Assembly: GCF_003945325.1 (NCBI RefSeq)
Contig: NZ_AP019307.1
Location: 992,001 to 1,056,000, forward strand
Direction of reading: 5' to 3'
Source of the DNA: Nocardioides baekrokdamisoli
GTDB taxonomy: Bacteria > Actinomycetota > Actinomycetes > Propionibacteriales > Nocardioidaceae
DNA length: 64,000 nucleotides
Positions 28,150-37,135 of the stretch are shown here, in pieces. The translations under genes were made by a program, and so were the position numbers. The notes below the pieces were generated by a model. The model worked only from the letters and a program-made list of their open reading frames with translations, did no database searches and was not told the DNA's origin. Every line of letters starts with the position of its first letter. Positions within the stretch are counted from its first letter, which is position 1.

Positions 28150-28659
28150 TCAGGAGACGGCCACTCCGGCTGGCGCGTACGCCGCGGCGAGGGCACCCTC
28201 GCGTACAGGCGCCGGCGCATGCGCACCCAGCACCGCCAGCAGCGGCTCGGAATCGACCGCAACGCCGGTCACTCGCGTCTGTGAGACCGCTGCCTCATGA
28301 TGCACGTGGTGGTGCGCCGCATCGGCCAGGCCGATGACGTCTCCCGGCCCGACGAGCCGCACGTCCTCGTGGTTCCGACTCATCGCGACCTCGCCCTCGA
28401 GGATGAGGAAGCACATGTCCGAACAACTCGACTGGGCGCTGATCGTCCAATGCTCCGGATAGACAAATGCGTGACTGGCAGCGATGAGCCCCGAGATCTC
28501 CGACGCGGTCATGCCAGCCAGCAACGGGTGCCCGGACAGTTGCCTGGCGAGTTCTGACTTCTCCGAGCGGCTCAGTCTGGGGTGGTACTGACGGCGGGTG
28601 AGAAGACCGGCGAAGTGCGCGTCCCGGTCGGTGATCTCGTAGTCGTGGCGGTGGTCCAT
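28150..28659 (-). CDS. Cyclic-nucleotide-binding-domain protein (CRP-like sensor, no HTH)
   Basis: A 169-residue protein. Residues 45-130 resemble a cNMP-binding beta-roll: LSGHPLLAGMTASEISGLIAA, MCFLILEGEVAMSR and LVGPGDVIGLADA. The typical phosphate-binding Arg-Ala of a true cAMP pocket is not clear, and the sequence after GLADAAHHHVHHEA is His-rich, so it may not bind cAMP. No DNA-binding domain follows. It lies between the LuxR regulator and DUF5994 on the same strand. A hydrolase-cyclase fusion is encoded 2 kb away, which makes a signalling link tempting but unproven. Confidence 0.72.
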   Translation of the reverse strand: MDHRHDYEITDRDAHFAGLLTRRQYHPRLSRSEKSELARQLSGHPLLAGMTASEISGLIAASHAFVYPEHWTISAQSSCSDMCFLILEGEVAMSRNHEDVRLVGPGDVIGLADAAHHHVHHEAAVSQTRVTGVAVDSEPLLAVLGAHAPAPVREGALAAAYAPAGVAVS

Positions 28660-28804
28660 TGCTCTCGGCCTCCAAAGGGATGTGGGAAGTGGCGACGGGA
28701 CCAGCGTGCTCCGTGCTCGAGCGCGGCGCTTCCGCCAACTGGCTGATATCTGCTCCGCCGGCCGGAGTCGGTGGCATCCGCCGAGTGGCGGAGGACGTAC
28801 GGCC

Positions 28805-30466
28805 TCAGCCGAGGTCCGAGCCGGCGAGGTGAGCGGCAAGTTGAACCCGCGAACTCACCCCGAACTTCGCGTGGATGTGGGCCATGTGGGTCTGTACGGT
28901 CCGCGGCGACACGACCAGCTCTGCGGCGATCTCGGGGTTCGTCCTGCCGGCAGCAGCAAGCCGCGCGACGTGCCGTTCCGTCGGCGTGAGCTCGCCCCAC
29001 GCGTCCGGAGGTACGTTCCGCGGCGCAGGTACCGATCCCGCACCGAGCATCCGCCCGACCAGGGCCGACCAGCGCGTCGCATGCAGCGTGTGCACGATGG
29101 TGCTCGCCTCCTGGAGAAGCACGATGGCCCGGTCCTTCTCGCCGCTCTCCTGCCACAGACGCGCAGCGTCCATGCAAAAGAGCGCGTGGGTTGGTGGGCG
29201 TCCGGTGCCGCGCTGGGCGTCCACTCCCGCCTGGCATACGACCGGATCACGGTTGAGGAGTCCCTCACACACTTTCGCCGTGGCCAGCGCGCTCGCGACT
29301 CCCGGTGCTCGCCGCGCACCTTCCATCGCTGTCGCCGTCACCGTCGAAGCGACGCCCAAGTCGTTGCGGTCCATCGCCTCGTGCACCAGCTGCGGCGCGA
29401 AGACCCGCCACGCGAGCAGGAACGGCGCTCCTCGCAGCCGGAACCAGGCCTCGCACAGCAGGTCGTACCTCTCGTTCCCGTCGTGCGAGTTGGCTGCCTG
29501 GGCGAGCGCCACCCACTCCTCCCCCAAACCTCCGTACGGCCCCAGGCGGTGCGAGCGCGCCTGCTGGATCAGGTTCGCCGCCTGGGATGATTTCGCCCGG
29601 GCCGCTTCGATCGTCGCCCAGATCCCCCAGGCCAACGGGCGGGCGGCAACCGCGCCGGTCTCGCGTGCGACCCGTAGCGCGGCCTGACAGTCCCTGATCG
29701 CGTTGTCCCACTCGCCGTCGATGACGTGCAGGAGCGCGTTGGAGGCGAGGTACCAGGAGAGTTGACCAGTGTCGCCCTCGTCCTCGGCGATCTTCACGCC
29801 GGTGAGGATCGCCTCGTGGGCCTCAGGCAGTTGATCGAGTTCGGCTCGCGCCATTCCGAGCAACACATGGGCGGTCGAGCGGTACTCGGCCTGAGCCTCG
29901 CCCTGGGTGGCCAGTCCGACGGCCTTCTGCGCATCGAGGAGAGCCACGTGAGGCAGTCCGTTGGCCAGGTGCACTGCTGCCATCGTGGTCAGCCCCTGCC
30001 GGACCGCGAAGTCGATCCCACTCTGCTCGCCGAGAGCGATGGCTCGCTCAGCCTGCATCTCGGCGCCGGCGATGTCGCCACCCAGGACCCGTGACAGGGA
30101 GGAGACCGCCAGGAACATCGCCTCGTCGGAGGCTGACCCGGCGACGAGCGCGAGCGCCCGCTCGAACTGTTCGCGTGCGTCTGCCATCAGACCGGCGCGC
30201 TGCATCATCACGCCGATCGCGGCCTCTACCCGTCCACGCTGGGGCGGGTCGGTCGACACGATCAGGAGCCGGGAGGCGGCGGCGGTTGCGCGGTCGAAGT
30301 CTCCCGCTTCGATGCGGGCCCACATGTCCATCTCGGCCAGGAGGAGGGCTTGTTCGTCCGTCCCGACGGTCGGGGCCTGTGGCCCCCATCCGCGAGCCGC
30401 GGCCTCCACCGCCGTGTGTGCATCCACCGCGTGGCTGGCTACCGACTTCGACACCGTGTTGCTCAT
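28805..30466 (-). CDS. LuxR-family regulator with TPR-like N-terminal domain
   Basis: A 553-residue protein. The bulk (about residues 40-470) consists of helical repeats resembling TPRs, as in MalT- or LAL-type regulators but without the P-loop NTPase domain. The last 65 residues form a LuxR HTH: ELTPTERHVARLAAAGRTNPEIAAEL and SPRTVQTHMAHIHAKFGVSSRVQLA. The start is ambiguous among GTG 30481, ATG 30472 and ATG 30466; 30466 has the best-placed GAGG site. It is divergent from the cyclase fusion, with about 158 bases between, and so may control it. Confidence 0.88.
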   Translation of the reverse strand: MSNTVSKSVASHAVDAHTAVEAAARGWGPQAPTVGTDEQALLLAEMDMWARIEAGDFDRATAAASRLLIVSTDPPQRGRVEAAIGVMMQRAGLMADAREQFERALALVAGSASDEAMFLAVSSLSRVLGGDIAGAEMQAERAIALGEQSGIDFAVRQGLTTMAAVHLANGLPHVALLDAQKAVGLATQGEAQAEYRSTAHVLLGMARAELDQLPEAHEAILTGVKIAEDEGDTGQLSWYLASNALLHVIDGEWDNAIRDCQAALRVARETGAVAARPLAWGIWATIEAARAKSSQAANLIQQARSHRLGPYGGLGEEWVALAQAANSHDGNERYDLLCEAWFRLRGAPFLLAWRVFAPQLVHEAMDRNDLGVASTVTATAMEGARRAPGVASALATAKVCEGLLNRDPVVCQAGVDAQRGTGRPPTHALFCMDAARLWQESGEKDRAIVLLQEASTIVHTLHATRWSALVGRMLGAGSVPAPRNVPPDAWGELTPTERHVARLAAAGRTNPEIAAELVVSPRTVQTHMAHIHAKFGVSSRVQLAAHLAGSDLG

Positions 30467-30612
30467 GCTCATCCGCCTCACTAGCGAACCCGCCCGAGAC
30501 TCAGATCCTTTTCAGGTTAAGCCTGCTGCCGTCGATCCGAGTAGGCCCCCATCGGGTGATCCGCACCACCTCGGATGGACCGGATTCCAGTCGCATCGGC
30601 ACCCTCGGGGCG

Positions 30613-30618
30613 TACGTT
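30613..30618 (+). promoter_or_regulatory. -10 element of the hydrolase-cyclase gene, leaderless start
   Basis: TACGTT followed by 6 bases and the GTG at 30625. It lies in the 158-base divergent region with the LuxR gene, which shows no other clear motif. Confidence 0.4.
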
Positions 30619-30624
30619 GTGGGC

Positions 30625-31956
30625 GTGACTCCCCCGCCGACCCAGTACGCCCTCGCCGGCGAGGTGTCGATCGCGTACAAGGTCGTCGGCGACGGCCCGA
30701 TCGACATCGTCCTGGTCCCGGGCTACCTCGGCCACGTCGAGCTCATCTGGGACGTGCCGAGCGTCGTCCACATGTTCGAGCGACTTGGCACGTTTGCCCG
30801 GGTGATCCAGTACGACCGTCGCGGCACCGGCCTGTCCGACCGGCTGCCGCGAGCCTCGACGCTGGAGGAGCGGGTCGAGGACATCCGTGCGGTGATGCAG
30901 GCCGTCGGTTCGACCAGCGCCACCCTGGTCGGCATCTCGGAGGGTGCGCCGACCGCGATCCTGATGGCGACGACCCATCCCGACATGGTCGACAACCTCG
31001 TGCTCTACGGAGGTCTCGCCCGCGGCACGTGGGCCGAGGACCACCCCTGGGCGGCGCCGCGCGAGGACCTGCTCGAATCCTCCCGGGCGACCGCGCCCTT
31101 CCTGTTCGAGGGCGCGATGGCCGAGGTGATGGCACCCTCGGTCGCCGACATCGACTTCGCCCGCGACTTCTATGCACGACTCCAGCGCTACAGCGCCAGC
31201 CCGTCGTCGCTGCAACAAGCTTTCGAAGCCTTCCTGGACATCGACGTACGCGCCCTGCTCCCCTCGGTCAGCCAGCCGACCCTCGTGGTCCACCGCCGTG
31301 GCGACCGGGCCGTGAACTGGCGAGCTGGCAAGTACCTCGCCGATCACATCCCCGGGGCCACGTACAAGGAACTGCCCGGCATCGACCACGCGATCTACGT
31401 CGGCGACGCGGACGCGGTGATCGACGAGATCGAGCACTTCATGACCGGCGCCCGCCGCGCGGTCGAGGTCGACCGGATCGTCACGACCGTCATGTTCGTC
31501 GACATCGTCGGCTCGACCCGGACCGCGGCCGCCTTGGGCGACAGCACCTGGCACGACCTGCTGACCGCCGTCACCAGCGTCCTGCGCGACCAACTCCGTA
31601 CCCATCGTGGCACCGAGGTGAAGACCCTCGGCGACGGGCTGATGGCAACCTTCGACGGCCCGGCGCGGTCGATCCGGTGCGCGAAGGCGATGATCGAAGC
31701 CACCGCGCCGTTGGGGATCGAACTCACAGTCGGACTCCACACCGGCGAGGTGGAGGTGACCCAGGACGACGACATCGCCGGGCTGGCCGTACACCTCGCG
31801 GCGCGCATCGGATCGGCCGCTCAGGCCGGCGAGATCCTGGTGTCGCGGACCGTACGCGATCTCGTCGCCGGGTCAGCGATCGACTTCACCGACCGAGGGG
31901 ACCACGACTTCAAGGGCATCCCCGAGCCGTGGCGCGTGTACGCCGTCACTTCGTAG
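30625..31956 (+). CDS. Alpha/beta hydrolase fused to class III nucleotide cyclase (Rv1900c-like)
   Basis: A 443-residue two-domain protein. Residues 1-275 are an alpha/beta hydrolase with nucleophile Ser105 (GISEG) and probable catalytic His255 (GIDHA). Residues 285-443 are a class III cyclase domain: metal-binding Asp293 (MFVDIVGST) and Asp337 (KTLGDGL), substrate Lys333 and transition-state Arg394. The usual Asn of the VNxAAR motif is His390 (AVHLAARI). The layout matches M. tuberculosis Rv1900c (LipJ), for which, from memory, a related His substitution and low activity were reported. cAMP synthesis is therefore plausible but uncertain. A transmembrane segment is absent. Confidence 0.92.
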   Translation: MTPPPTQYALAGEVSIAYKVVGDGPIDIVLVPGYLGHVELIWDVPSVVHMFERLGTFARVIQYDRRGTGLSDRLPRASTLEERVEDIRAVMQAVGSTSATLVGISEGAPTAILMATTHPDMVDNLVLYGGLARGTWAEDHPWAAPREDLLESSRATAPFLFEGAMAEVMAPSVADIDFARDFYARLQRYSASPSSLQQAFEAFLDIDVRALLPSVSQPTLVVHRRGDRAVNWRAGKYLADHIPGATYKELPGIDHAIYVGDADAVIDEIEHFMTGARRAVEVDRIVTTVMFVDIVGSTRTAAALGDSTWHDLLTAVTSVLRDQLRTHRGTEVKTLGDGLMATFDGPARSIRCAKAMIEATAPLGIELTVGLHTGEVEVTQDDDIAGLAVHLAARIGSAAQAGEILVSRTVRDLVAGSAIDFTDRGDHDFKGIPEPWRVYAVTS

Positions 31957-31975
31957 GCGCGCCGCTCCGGGCCGC

Positions 31976-32536
31976 TCAACCGCGGTGATACACCTGATGG
32001 ATCGTGGTGCCGGCGGCCGTGATGTCGAAACTCAGTTGGTTTCCGCTGATCGAGACATCCGCGCCGCTGCCCGAGAACGCGGCAGGGAACGGCACGGTGA
32101 TGCCCATCACCTGGACTCCCCCGGTGTTGTGGATGTTCGAGAACGAGATGTGATGGCCACTCACGGAGTAGTTGCCGGTGGAGGTCACGTCCCCGCTGGC
32201 CGGCCGGCCGTGAATGGAGCAGTGCATCTGCAGGTGGTCGGTTGCCGTCCCGTCTGCGTTGAAGGTGACCGTGACGGGTCCGGAACAGTCGAAGGACATG
32301 CCGTGGCTCAGCGCGGCGGTCCCCGCCAGCAGGTCATGGACGTCGGCATGCCAGGTCCCGACAAGACCACTGGCGAGCGTGACGGGCGTGGCCGCAGGAG
32401 TCGTGACGGCGGGCGACGAACTCGTGGCACCTGGCGATGTCGACGGCGTACCGCTCGAGGAGGAGCCGCCACAGCCGGCGACGGCGCTTGCAGTTGCGGC
32501 GATGAGTACGCCGCGGGCCAATCCAGTCAGTCTCAT
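31976..32536 (-). CDS. Putative secreted lipoprotein
   Basis: A 186-residue protein with an N-terminal signal peptide and lipobox AVAGC, then a low-complexity Ser/Thr/Pro linker (about 45 residues). The mature domain looks like a beta-rich, lipocalin-like ligand barrel (GTWHADVHDLLAG, VTVTFNADGTATDHLQMHC) with two cysteines that could form a disulfide. GGAGG ribosome site before the ATG at 32536. The function is unknown. It converges on the cyclase gene with a 19-base gap. Confidence 0.8.
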   Translation of the reverse strand: MRLTGLARGVLIAATASAVAGCGGSSSSGTPSTSPGATSSSPAVTTPAATPVTLASGLVGTWHADVHDLLAGTAALSHGMSFDCSGPVTVTFNADGTATDHLQMHCSIHGRPASGDVTSTGNYSVSGHHISFSNIHNTGGVQVMGITVPFPAAFSGSGADVSISGNQLSFDITAAGTTIHQVYHRG

Positions 32537-32619
32537 GGGGTTCCTCCGGATCGTGTTCGGCACCACGCTAGCCCTCAGGAGCCGCCGCCGACCAGCACGA
32601 CAACTCGTCCGGAGGACGC

Positions 32620-32625
32620 TAGGTT
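32620..32625 (+). promoter_or_regulatory. -10 element of the maleylpyruvate-isomerase-like gene, leaderless start
   Basis: TAGGTT followed by 6 bases and the GTG at 32632; no ribosome site between. Confidence 0.5.
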
Positions 32626-32631
32626 CGGGCC

Positions 32632-33432
32632 GTGACCGACCCATCGCTCGATGACCTGATCGTCCTGTGGCACACCGCGGTGAGCGATTTCCGCGCGTTC
32701 GCCGCCGACATCACCGATGACCAGTGGCACCACGCCACCGACCTTGCCGGCTGGGACGTCGCGGCGGTCGTCGCCCACATCGCCCACCTCGAGCACGTCG
32801 TCGCGGGTGGCGGCCACGAGCCGGTCGACATCGGCGCACCCGAGCACGTCAAGAACGTGTTGGGCGAATACACCGAGCAGGGCGTCGTGGCCCGCCGAGG
32901 ACGTACGCGCGACGAACTGGTCACGGAGATCGACGAGGCTCGGGTGACCAGGGCTGCATCGCTGGCCGCAGCTCCTCCCGACCCTGATGCCACCGCGCCG
33001 GACGTGTTCGGGCTGCTCGGGTGGACCAACGACACCTTGCTGCGCAACCGGATCGGCGACATCTGGATGCATGAGCAGGACCTGCGCCGTACGTTGCAAC
33101 GCCCGGGCAACCTCGACGGGGCCGTCGGCACCTTCGTGATCAAGCATTACCTGCGCGCACTCGGGTACGCCCTCGGCAAGGGCGCGAAGGCCGCCATCGG
33201 CCAGAGCGCGCGGGTCGACGTCGGTGACATCACGGCGACGGCGGTCATCGGTGAGGACGGCCGCGGACGCGCTGCCGAGGTGCCCGGACCGACCACGACC
33301 ATCTCGCTCAGCCGCGAGGCGTACATCGTCCTGGCCGGCGGCCGTGTGCCGCTGGACCGGGTCGAGGTGTCGTTCGAGGGCGACGGCGACCTGGCCACCC
33401 GGCTCCTCAACGCCCTGACCGTGACGCCGTAG
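32632..33432 (+). CDS. Maleylpyruvate isomerase / mycothiol-dependent enzyme family protein
   Basis: A 266-residue DinB-superfamily protein of the TIGR03083 type. The N-terminal helical bundle has the metal-binding pattern typical of the family (WDVAAVVAHIAHLEHVV) with a further His in GDIWMHEQDLRR, and a C-terminal alpha/beta domain follows. Members act as thiol-dependent (mycothiol) transferases or isomerases; the specific reaction cannot be read. mshB in this window shows the host makes mycothiol. It stops 2 bases from the smpB stop, so the two genes converge almost without a gap; a small TGACGC/GCGTCA hairpin spans the junction. Confidence 0.83.
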   Translation: MTDPSLDDLIVLWHTAVSDFRAFAADITDDQWHHATDLAGWDVAAVVAHIAHLEHVVAGGGHEPVDIGAPEHVKNVLGEYTEQGVVARRGRTRDELVTEIDEARVTRAASLAAAPPDPDATAPDVFGLLGWTNDTLLRNRIGDIWMHEQDLRRTLQRPGNLDGAVGTFVIKHYLRALGYALGKGAKAAIGQSARVDVGDITATAVIGEDGRGRAAEVPGPTTTISLSREAYIVLAGGRVPLDRVEVSFEGDGDLATRLLNALTVTP

Positions 33433-33434
33433 CG

Positions 33435-33914
33435 TCAGTCGGCCATGCCCTTGAGGCGCCGTCCGAGCGCCTGCTCGGTCTCGCGATTGGCCGTACGCTC
33501 CGCGATCGACTGCCGCTTGTCGTACGACTTCTTGCCCCGGGCGAGCGCGATCTCGATCTTGGCCTTGCCGTCCGAGAAGTAGAGCGAGAGCGGCACCACG
33601 GTCACACCCTTGGCCGAGACTTCCTTCTCGATCTCGCGGATCTCGTGCTTGTTGAGCAGGAGCTTGCGCTTGCGCCGGGCGGAGTGGTTGGTCCAGGTGC
33701 CATTGGCGTACTCCGGGATGTGCACGCCGTGCAGCCAGGCCTCACCGAACTCGATGTCGACGAAGCCGTCGACCAGGGAAGCACGCCCCTGGCGCAGCGA
33801 CTTGACCTCGGTGCCCGTGAGCACGAGTCCCGCCTCGAAGACATCCTCGACGTGATAGTCGTGGCGCGCCTTCTTGTTCTGCGCGACGAGCTGGCGACCT
33901 TTCTCCCTGGGCAT
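33435..33914 (-). CDS. smpB: SmpB, tmRNA-binding protein
   Basis: A 159-residue trans-translation protein that binds tmRNA and delivers it to stalled ribosomes. It has the [26 protein letters not shown] core and the basic C-terminal tail ([18 protein letters not shown]) that enters the mRNA channel. ATG at 33914. A GAGACT hexamer 6 bases upstream suggests a leaderless start. It heads smpB's minus-strand run that comes after the M23 peptidase, ftsX and ftsE. Confidence 0.98.
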   Translation of the reverse strand: MPREKGRQLVAQNKKARHDYHVEDVFEAGLVLTGTEVKSLRQGRASLVDGFVDIEFGEAWLHGVHIPEYANGTWTNHSARRKRKLLLNKHEIREIEKEVSAKGVTVVPLSLYFSDGKAKIEIALARGKKSYDKRQSIAERTANRETEQALGRRLKGMAD

Positions 33915-33968
33915 TGGACAAGTCTCCCAGACCGGGCCGCGGCGGGTCACATCAGTTTCGGCGAGACG

Positions 33969-35252
33969 TCAGGCGATGTAGTGCATCGGGTCGACGGCGA
34001 CCCCGTCACGCATGACCGTGAAGTGGATGTGGCAGCCCGTCGACCAGCCCGTGGTGCCTTCGTACCCCACCGTCTGGCCGCGGGTCACGATGGCGCCCAC
34101 GCCGACCGCGTACCGCGCCATGTGGTTGTAGATCACGGTGAAGTTGTGGCCGTCGATGTAGCCGAGGTCAAGGAACAACCGGTTGCCCCAGACCGAGGAG
34201 TAGTACTCCGAGACGACCCGGCCCGACTGGACCGCGATCTCCGGGGTGCCACAGGGTGCGGCGAAGTCGTCGCCGTCGTGCAGACCGTAATAGCCCCAGA
34301 TCGGGTTGATCCGGTAGCCGTACGGCGAGGTGAGGACGCCGCCACCGAGCAATGGGTACGACAGCATCCCATTGGTGGAGACGCCGTCCCGGTGGAGGTC
34401 GCTCCCCGACTGCGCGAGGATCCGCGCGATGATCTGCGCCTCCTGCGCCTTCAGCGAGTTGAGTGCCGCCTGATCGTGCAGGGCGAGCTGGTGGGCAGCA
34501 TGGGTGGCCTTCTGGGCCGAACGGAGCAGGTTCGTCACTTGCGTACGCGCAGCCACGGCCTCGGCCTGAAGGTGTTTGACCCGGGCGACCTGCGCTGCGG
34601 CCTGGGCGGCACCGACGGCCACCTCCTGGGTGGCGCTCGCGACCTGCTGCTGGCGGGTCGCCATCCGGCTCTCGGCTGCCGTCAGATTGTCATAGATCGC
34701 AGACTGCATCTGCGAGTAGATGGCGCCGTACTCCGCTGCAGCAGTCATGTCTGCCATCGAGTGCGAGCCGAGCATCGCTTCCATCTGTGATGCCGAGGAA
34801 CTCGCACCCGTGCCGACGGTCACCGTGTTGCCGATGACGATCTGGCGCTGAACTGCAACGGCATGCTGACTCGCACCCAGATCGCGCTGCGCCGTGGCAA
34901 GTTTCATCTGGGCGGCCACGAGTCGCTTCTGCCAGACGCGGTCATTGGCCTGGGCGATGCGCAGCGCGTGCTGGACCGTGGTGACACGCCACTTCGCGCT
35001 GTGCAACTGGCTGGTCACCGCGGCCAGGTGCGCCTGCGCTTTCCGGTACGCCGCACTGGAACCGTCGAGGTCCTGCTGGACCTTCTGCTCGGTGCTCTGG
35101 ATCGAGCGCTGCTTGTGACGCAGATCGTCCGCGTGGGACGGGTTGGAGACCGCACCGGCCGTGAGGGCCAGCGCGGCACCGATGGCAACCGTACGGCCAA
35201 GAGGGACGCGTCGCGGTGCCGTGCGCCGGGGGAAGGTCTCGCACGGGTACAA
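33969..35252 (-). CDS. Secreted M23 peptidoglycan hydrolase with coiled coil
   Basis: A 427-residue, FtsX-locus peptidase. An N-terminal signal peptide (RRVPLGRTVAIGAALALTAGA) is followed by a long coiled-coil region (about residues 40-270, rich in Gln/Ala) and a C-terminal M23 (LytM) domain with zinc ligands in GLHDGDDF and GCHIHF. It would cut peptidoglycan cross-bridges, probably driven by FtsEX as in EnvC-like activators, but with intact catalytic residues. The best start is a TTG at 35250-35252: longer readings would run into the terminator hairpin at 35300-35335. A GTG at 35321 is the alternative. Confidence 0.88.
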   Translation of the reverse strand: MYPCETFPRRTAPRRVPLGRTVAIGAALALTAGAVSNPSHADDLRHKQRSIQSTEQKVQQDLDGSSAAYRKAQAHLAAVTSQLHSAKWRVTTVQHALRIAQANDRVWQKRLVAAQMKLATAQRDLGASQHAVAVQRQIVIGNTVTVGTGASSSASQMEAMLGSHSMADMTAAAEYGAIYSQMQSAIYDNLTAAESRMATRQQQVASATQEVAVGAAQAAAQVARVKHLQAEAVAARTQVTNLLRSAQKATHAAHQLALHDQAALNSLKAQEAQIIARILAQSGSDLHRDGVSTNGMLSYPLLGGGVLTSPYGYRINPIWGYYGLHDGDDFAAPCGTPEIAVQSGRVVSEYYSSVWGNRLFLDLGYIDGHNFTVIYNHMARYAVGVGAIVTRGQTVGYEGTTGWSTGCHIHFTVMRDGVAVDPMHYIA

Positions 35253-35299
35253 ACCGTTTCGTTCGGGGAAGTGAACAACCTCGACCGTACGTAACAACG

Positions 35300-35335
35300 T
35301 CGGCCCCCTCGGGCAGAACACGCCGAGGGGGCCGA
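35300..35335 (-). terminator. Terminator hairpin after ftsX
   Basis: A perfect 12-13-bp stem (CGGCCCCCTCGG at 35301-35312 with CCGAGGGGGCCG at 35323-35334) has a 10-base loop. Two smaller hairpins sit between it and the ftsX stop (CTCAAG/CTTGAG at 35340-35356 and GACCG/CGGTC at 35362-35374, which overlaps the stop). It lies between ftsX and the M23 gene on the same strand. Confidence 0.8.
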
Positions 35336-35372
35336 AAGTCTCAAGTTCTTCTTGAGTGTTGGACCGACTCGG

Positions 35373-36287
35373 TCAGACCTTCACGTACCGCCGTGTCATC
35401 AGCAGCGCCGGCACCACAGACAGCACGACGCTGAGCGCGATCACGTACGCCGACCCCACACCCCAGTCGTGCCATCCGACCCAGGACATGAACTGGATGT
35501 GCGGCGCGAGGCCCCGCTGGATGCCGAAGTACTCCACGCCGGCCAACGCGGCGACCGCCAGCCCGCCACCGATCAGCGCCGCAACCAACACCTCGAGCAG
35601 GAACGGCAACATGATGTAGAGCGAGGAGGCGCCGACGAGCCGCATGATGCTGATCTCACGACGTCGGGCGAACGCCGCCAGCCTCACGGTGTTCGACACC
35701 AGCAGGAGCGCTCCGACGACGAGCGCGGCGGCCGCAGCCAGCGCCATCCCCATGGTCGCGTCGAGAACGCCGAGGATCCGGGCGACCAGGTCACGTTGAT
35801 CGTTGACGCGCATGACCCCCGGAAGGGTCAGCACGGAGTCGATGATCGCCTGAACGTGGTGAGCATCGTTCATCGAGATCCGGAACGATGCCGGAGCGGC
35901 CGCAACGGTCACGACCGGATTGGGGCCAGTGACGCCGGCGAGCTTCTCGCGCTTCCACGTGTTGTAGAGGTCCTGTGGCGACTCGTACTGGACGCTGCCG
36001 ACGTACGGGTTGTGAGACAGCGTCGACTCGATCAGCGCCTTCTGGGTCGGCGTGACCTCCTGGATGCAGTTCTTCGTACGACCCTCCGGGACGCCCGTAC
36101 ACATGTAGACGGTGATCTGGAGCTTGCCACCGAGGTCGTGGTCAGCCTGCTGGGCCTGCTTCAACAGCAGGTAGCCGACGCCGGCCAGCGTCATCGACAC
36201 CAGCAGGGTGATGACCACCGCGAGGTGCATCGAGATGTTGCGCCGCAGGCCCTGTCGCAGCTCGGTGAGTACGTAACGGATCGCCAT
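35373..36287 (-). CDS. ftsX: FtsX, division ABC-transporter-like permease
   Basis: A 304-residue inner-membrane protein with four transmembrane segments: one near the N-terminus ([20 protein letters not shown]), then a large extracytoplasmic domain (about residues 50-170), and three C-terminal segments. It partners FtsE and controls peptidoglycan hydrolases in the division septum. The gene starts 33 bases after ftsE. Confidence 0.96.
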   Translation of the reverse strand: MAIRYVLTELRQGLRRNISMHLAVVITLLVSMTLAGVGYLLLKQAQQADHDLGGKLQITVYMCTGVPEGRTKNCIQEVTPTQKALIESTLSHNPYVGSVQYESPQDLYNTWKREKLAGVTGPNPVVTVAAAPASFRISMNDAHHVQAIIDSVLTLPGVMRVNDQRDLVARILGVLDATMGMALAAAAALVVGALLLVSNTVRLAAFARRREISIMRLVGASSLYIMLPFLLEVLVAALIGGGLAVAALAGVEYFGIQRGLAPHIQFMSWVGWHDWGVGSAYVIALSVVLSVVPALLMTRRYVKV

Positions 36288-36320
36288 GGATGTCGTCTCT
36301 TCTCAGTCAGTCTCAGCGGG

Positions 36321-37010
36321 TCAGGCCGGGGAGTCGTACGCGCCGCGGGACTCGTCGCGCACGATGCGCCCCTCGTCGAGCTCGATCACCCGCTTGAGCA
36401 TCTGGTCGACGATGGTGGCGTCGTGGGTCGCCATCAGCACGGTCGTACCGGTGCTGTTGATGCGCTCCAGGATGTTCATGATGCCGATCGTGGTCGCCGG
36501 GTCGAGGTTGCCGGTGGGCTCATCGGCGATCAGGATCATCGGCTTGTTGACGAAGGCGCGGGCGATGGCGACGCGCTGCTGCTCACCACCGGAGAGTTCG
36601 TCGGGCATCCGCTCAGCGGTGCCGTCCAGACCGACGAGTTCGAGCGTCTCGGGGATCCGGCGTGCGATCTCCTCGCGGGTGTGACCTGTCACCTGCATCG
36701 CGAAGGCGACGTTCTCGGCGACGGTCTTGTTCTGCAGCAACCGGAAGTCCTGGAACACGGTGCCGATCTGGCGGCGCAGCCGAGGCACCTTCCAACCGGC
36801 CAACCGGTTGATCTCCTTGCCGGCCACGTACACCCGACCGTTGGTCGGGCGGGTCTCGCGGAGGATGAGTCGCAGAGCAGTCGACTTGCCCGATCCGGAC
36901 TGACCGACGAGGAAGACGAACTCCCCCTTGTCGAGGTCGAGACTGACCTGGTCCAGCGCAGGACGGCCGGTCCCCGGATAGCTCTTGGTGACCTTTTCGA
37001 AGCGAATCAC
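36321..37010 (-). CDS. ftsE: FtsE, division ATPase
   Basis: A 229-residue ABC ATPase with Walker [10 protein letters not shown], signature LSGGEQQR, Walker B ILIADEP and the switch His in ATHDA. The GTG at 37010 ([13 protein letters not shown]) gives the length usual for FtsE; an upstream start at 37091 would add an unlikely leader. It is the cytoplasmic ATPase of the FtsEX complex. Confidence 0.97.
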   Translation of the reverse strand: MIRFEKVTKSYPGTGRPALDQVSLDLDKGEFVFLVGQSGSGKSTALRLILRETRPTNGRVYVAGKEINRLAGWKVPRLRRQIGTVFQDFRLLQNKTVAENVAFAMQVTGHTREEIARRIPETLELVGLDGTAERMPDELSGGEQQRVAIARAFVNKPMILIADEPTGNLDPATTIGIMNILERINSTGTTVLMATHDATIVDQMLKRVIELDEGRIVRDESRGAYDSPA

Positions 37011-37135
37011 CTGATCGAGGCTAGCCCACCGACCAGAATGGATCGTGATTGACGCGCGTGGCCGCAAGGAGCCCGCGCGCAAGCTGGCCATTCGGGCCAG
37101 CGAGCACGGAGCGACGCCGCGGACGCGCCGTCAGA

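Noticed and set aside
35253..35321. M23 peptidase start at GTG 35321
   Set aside because: It would place the start inside the ftsX terminator hairpin; TTG 35252 gives a normal signal peptide downstream of it.
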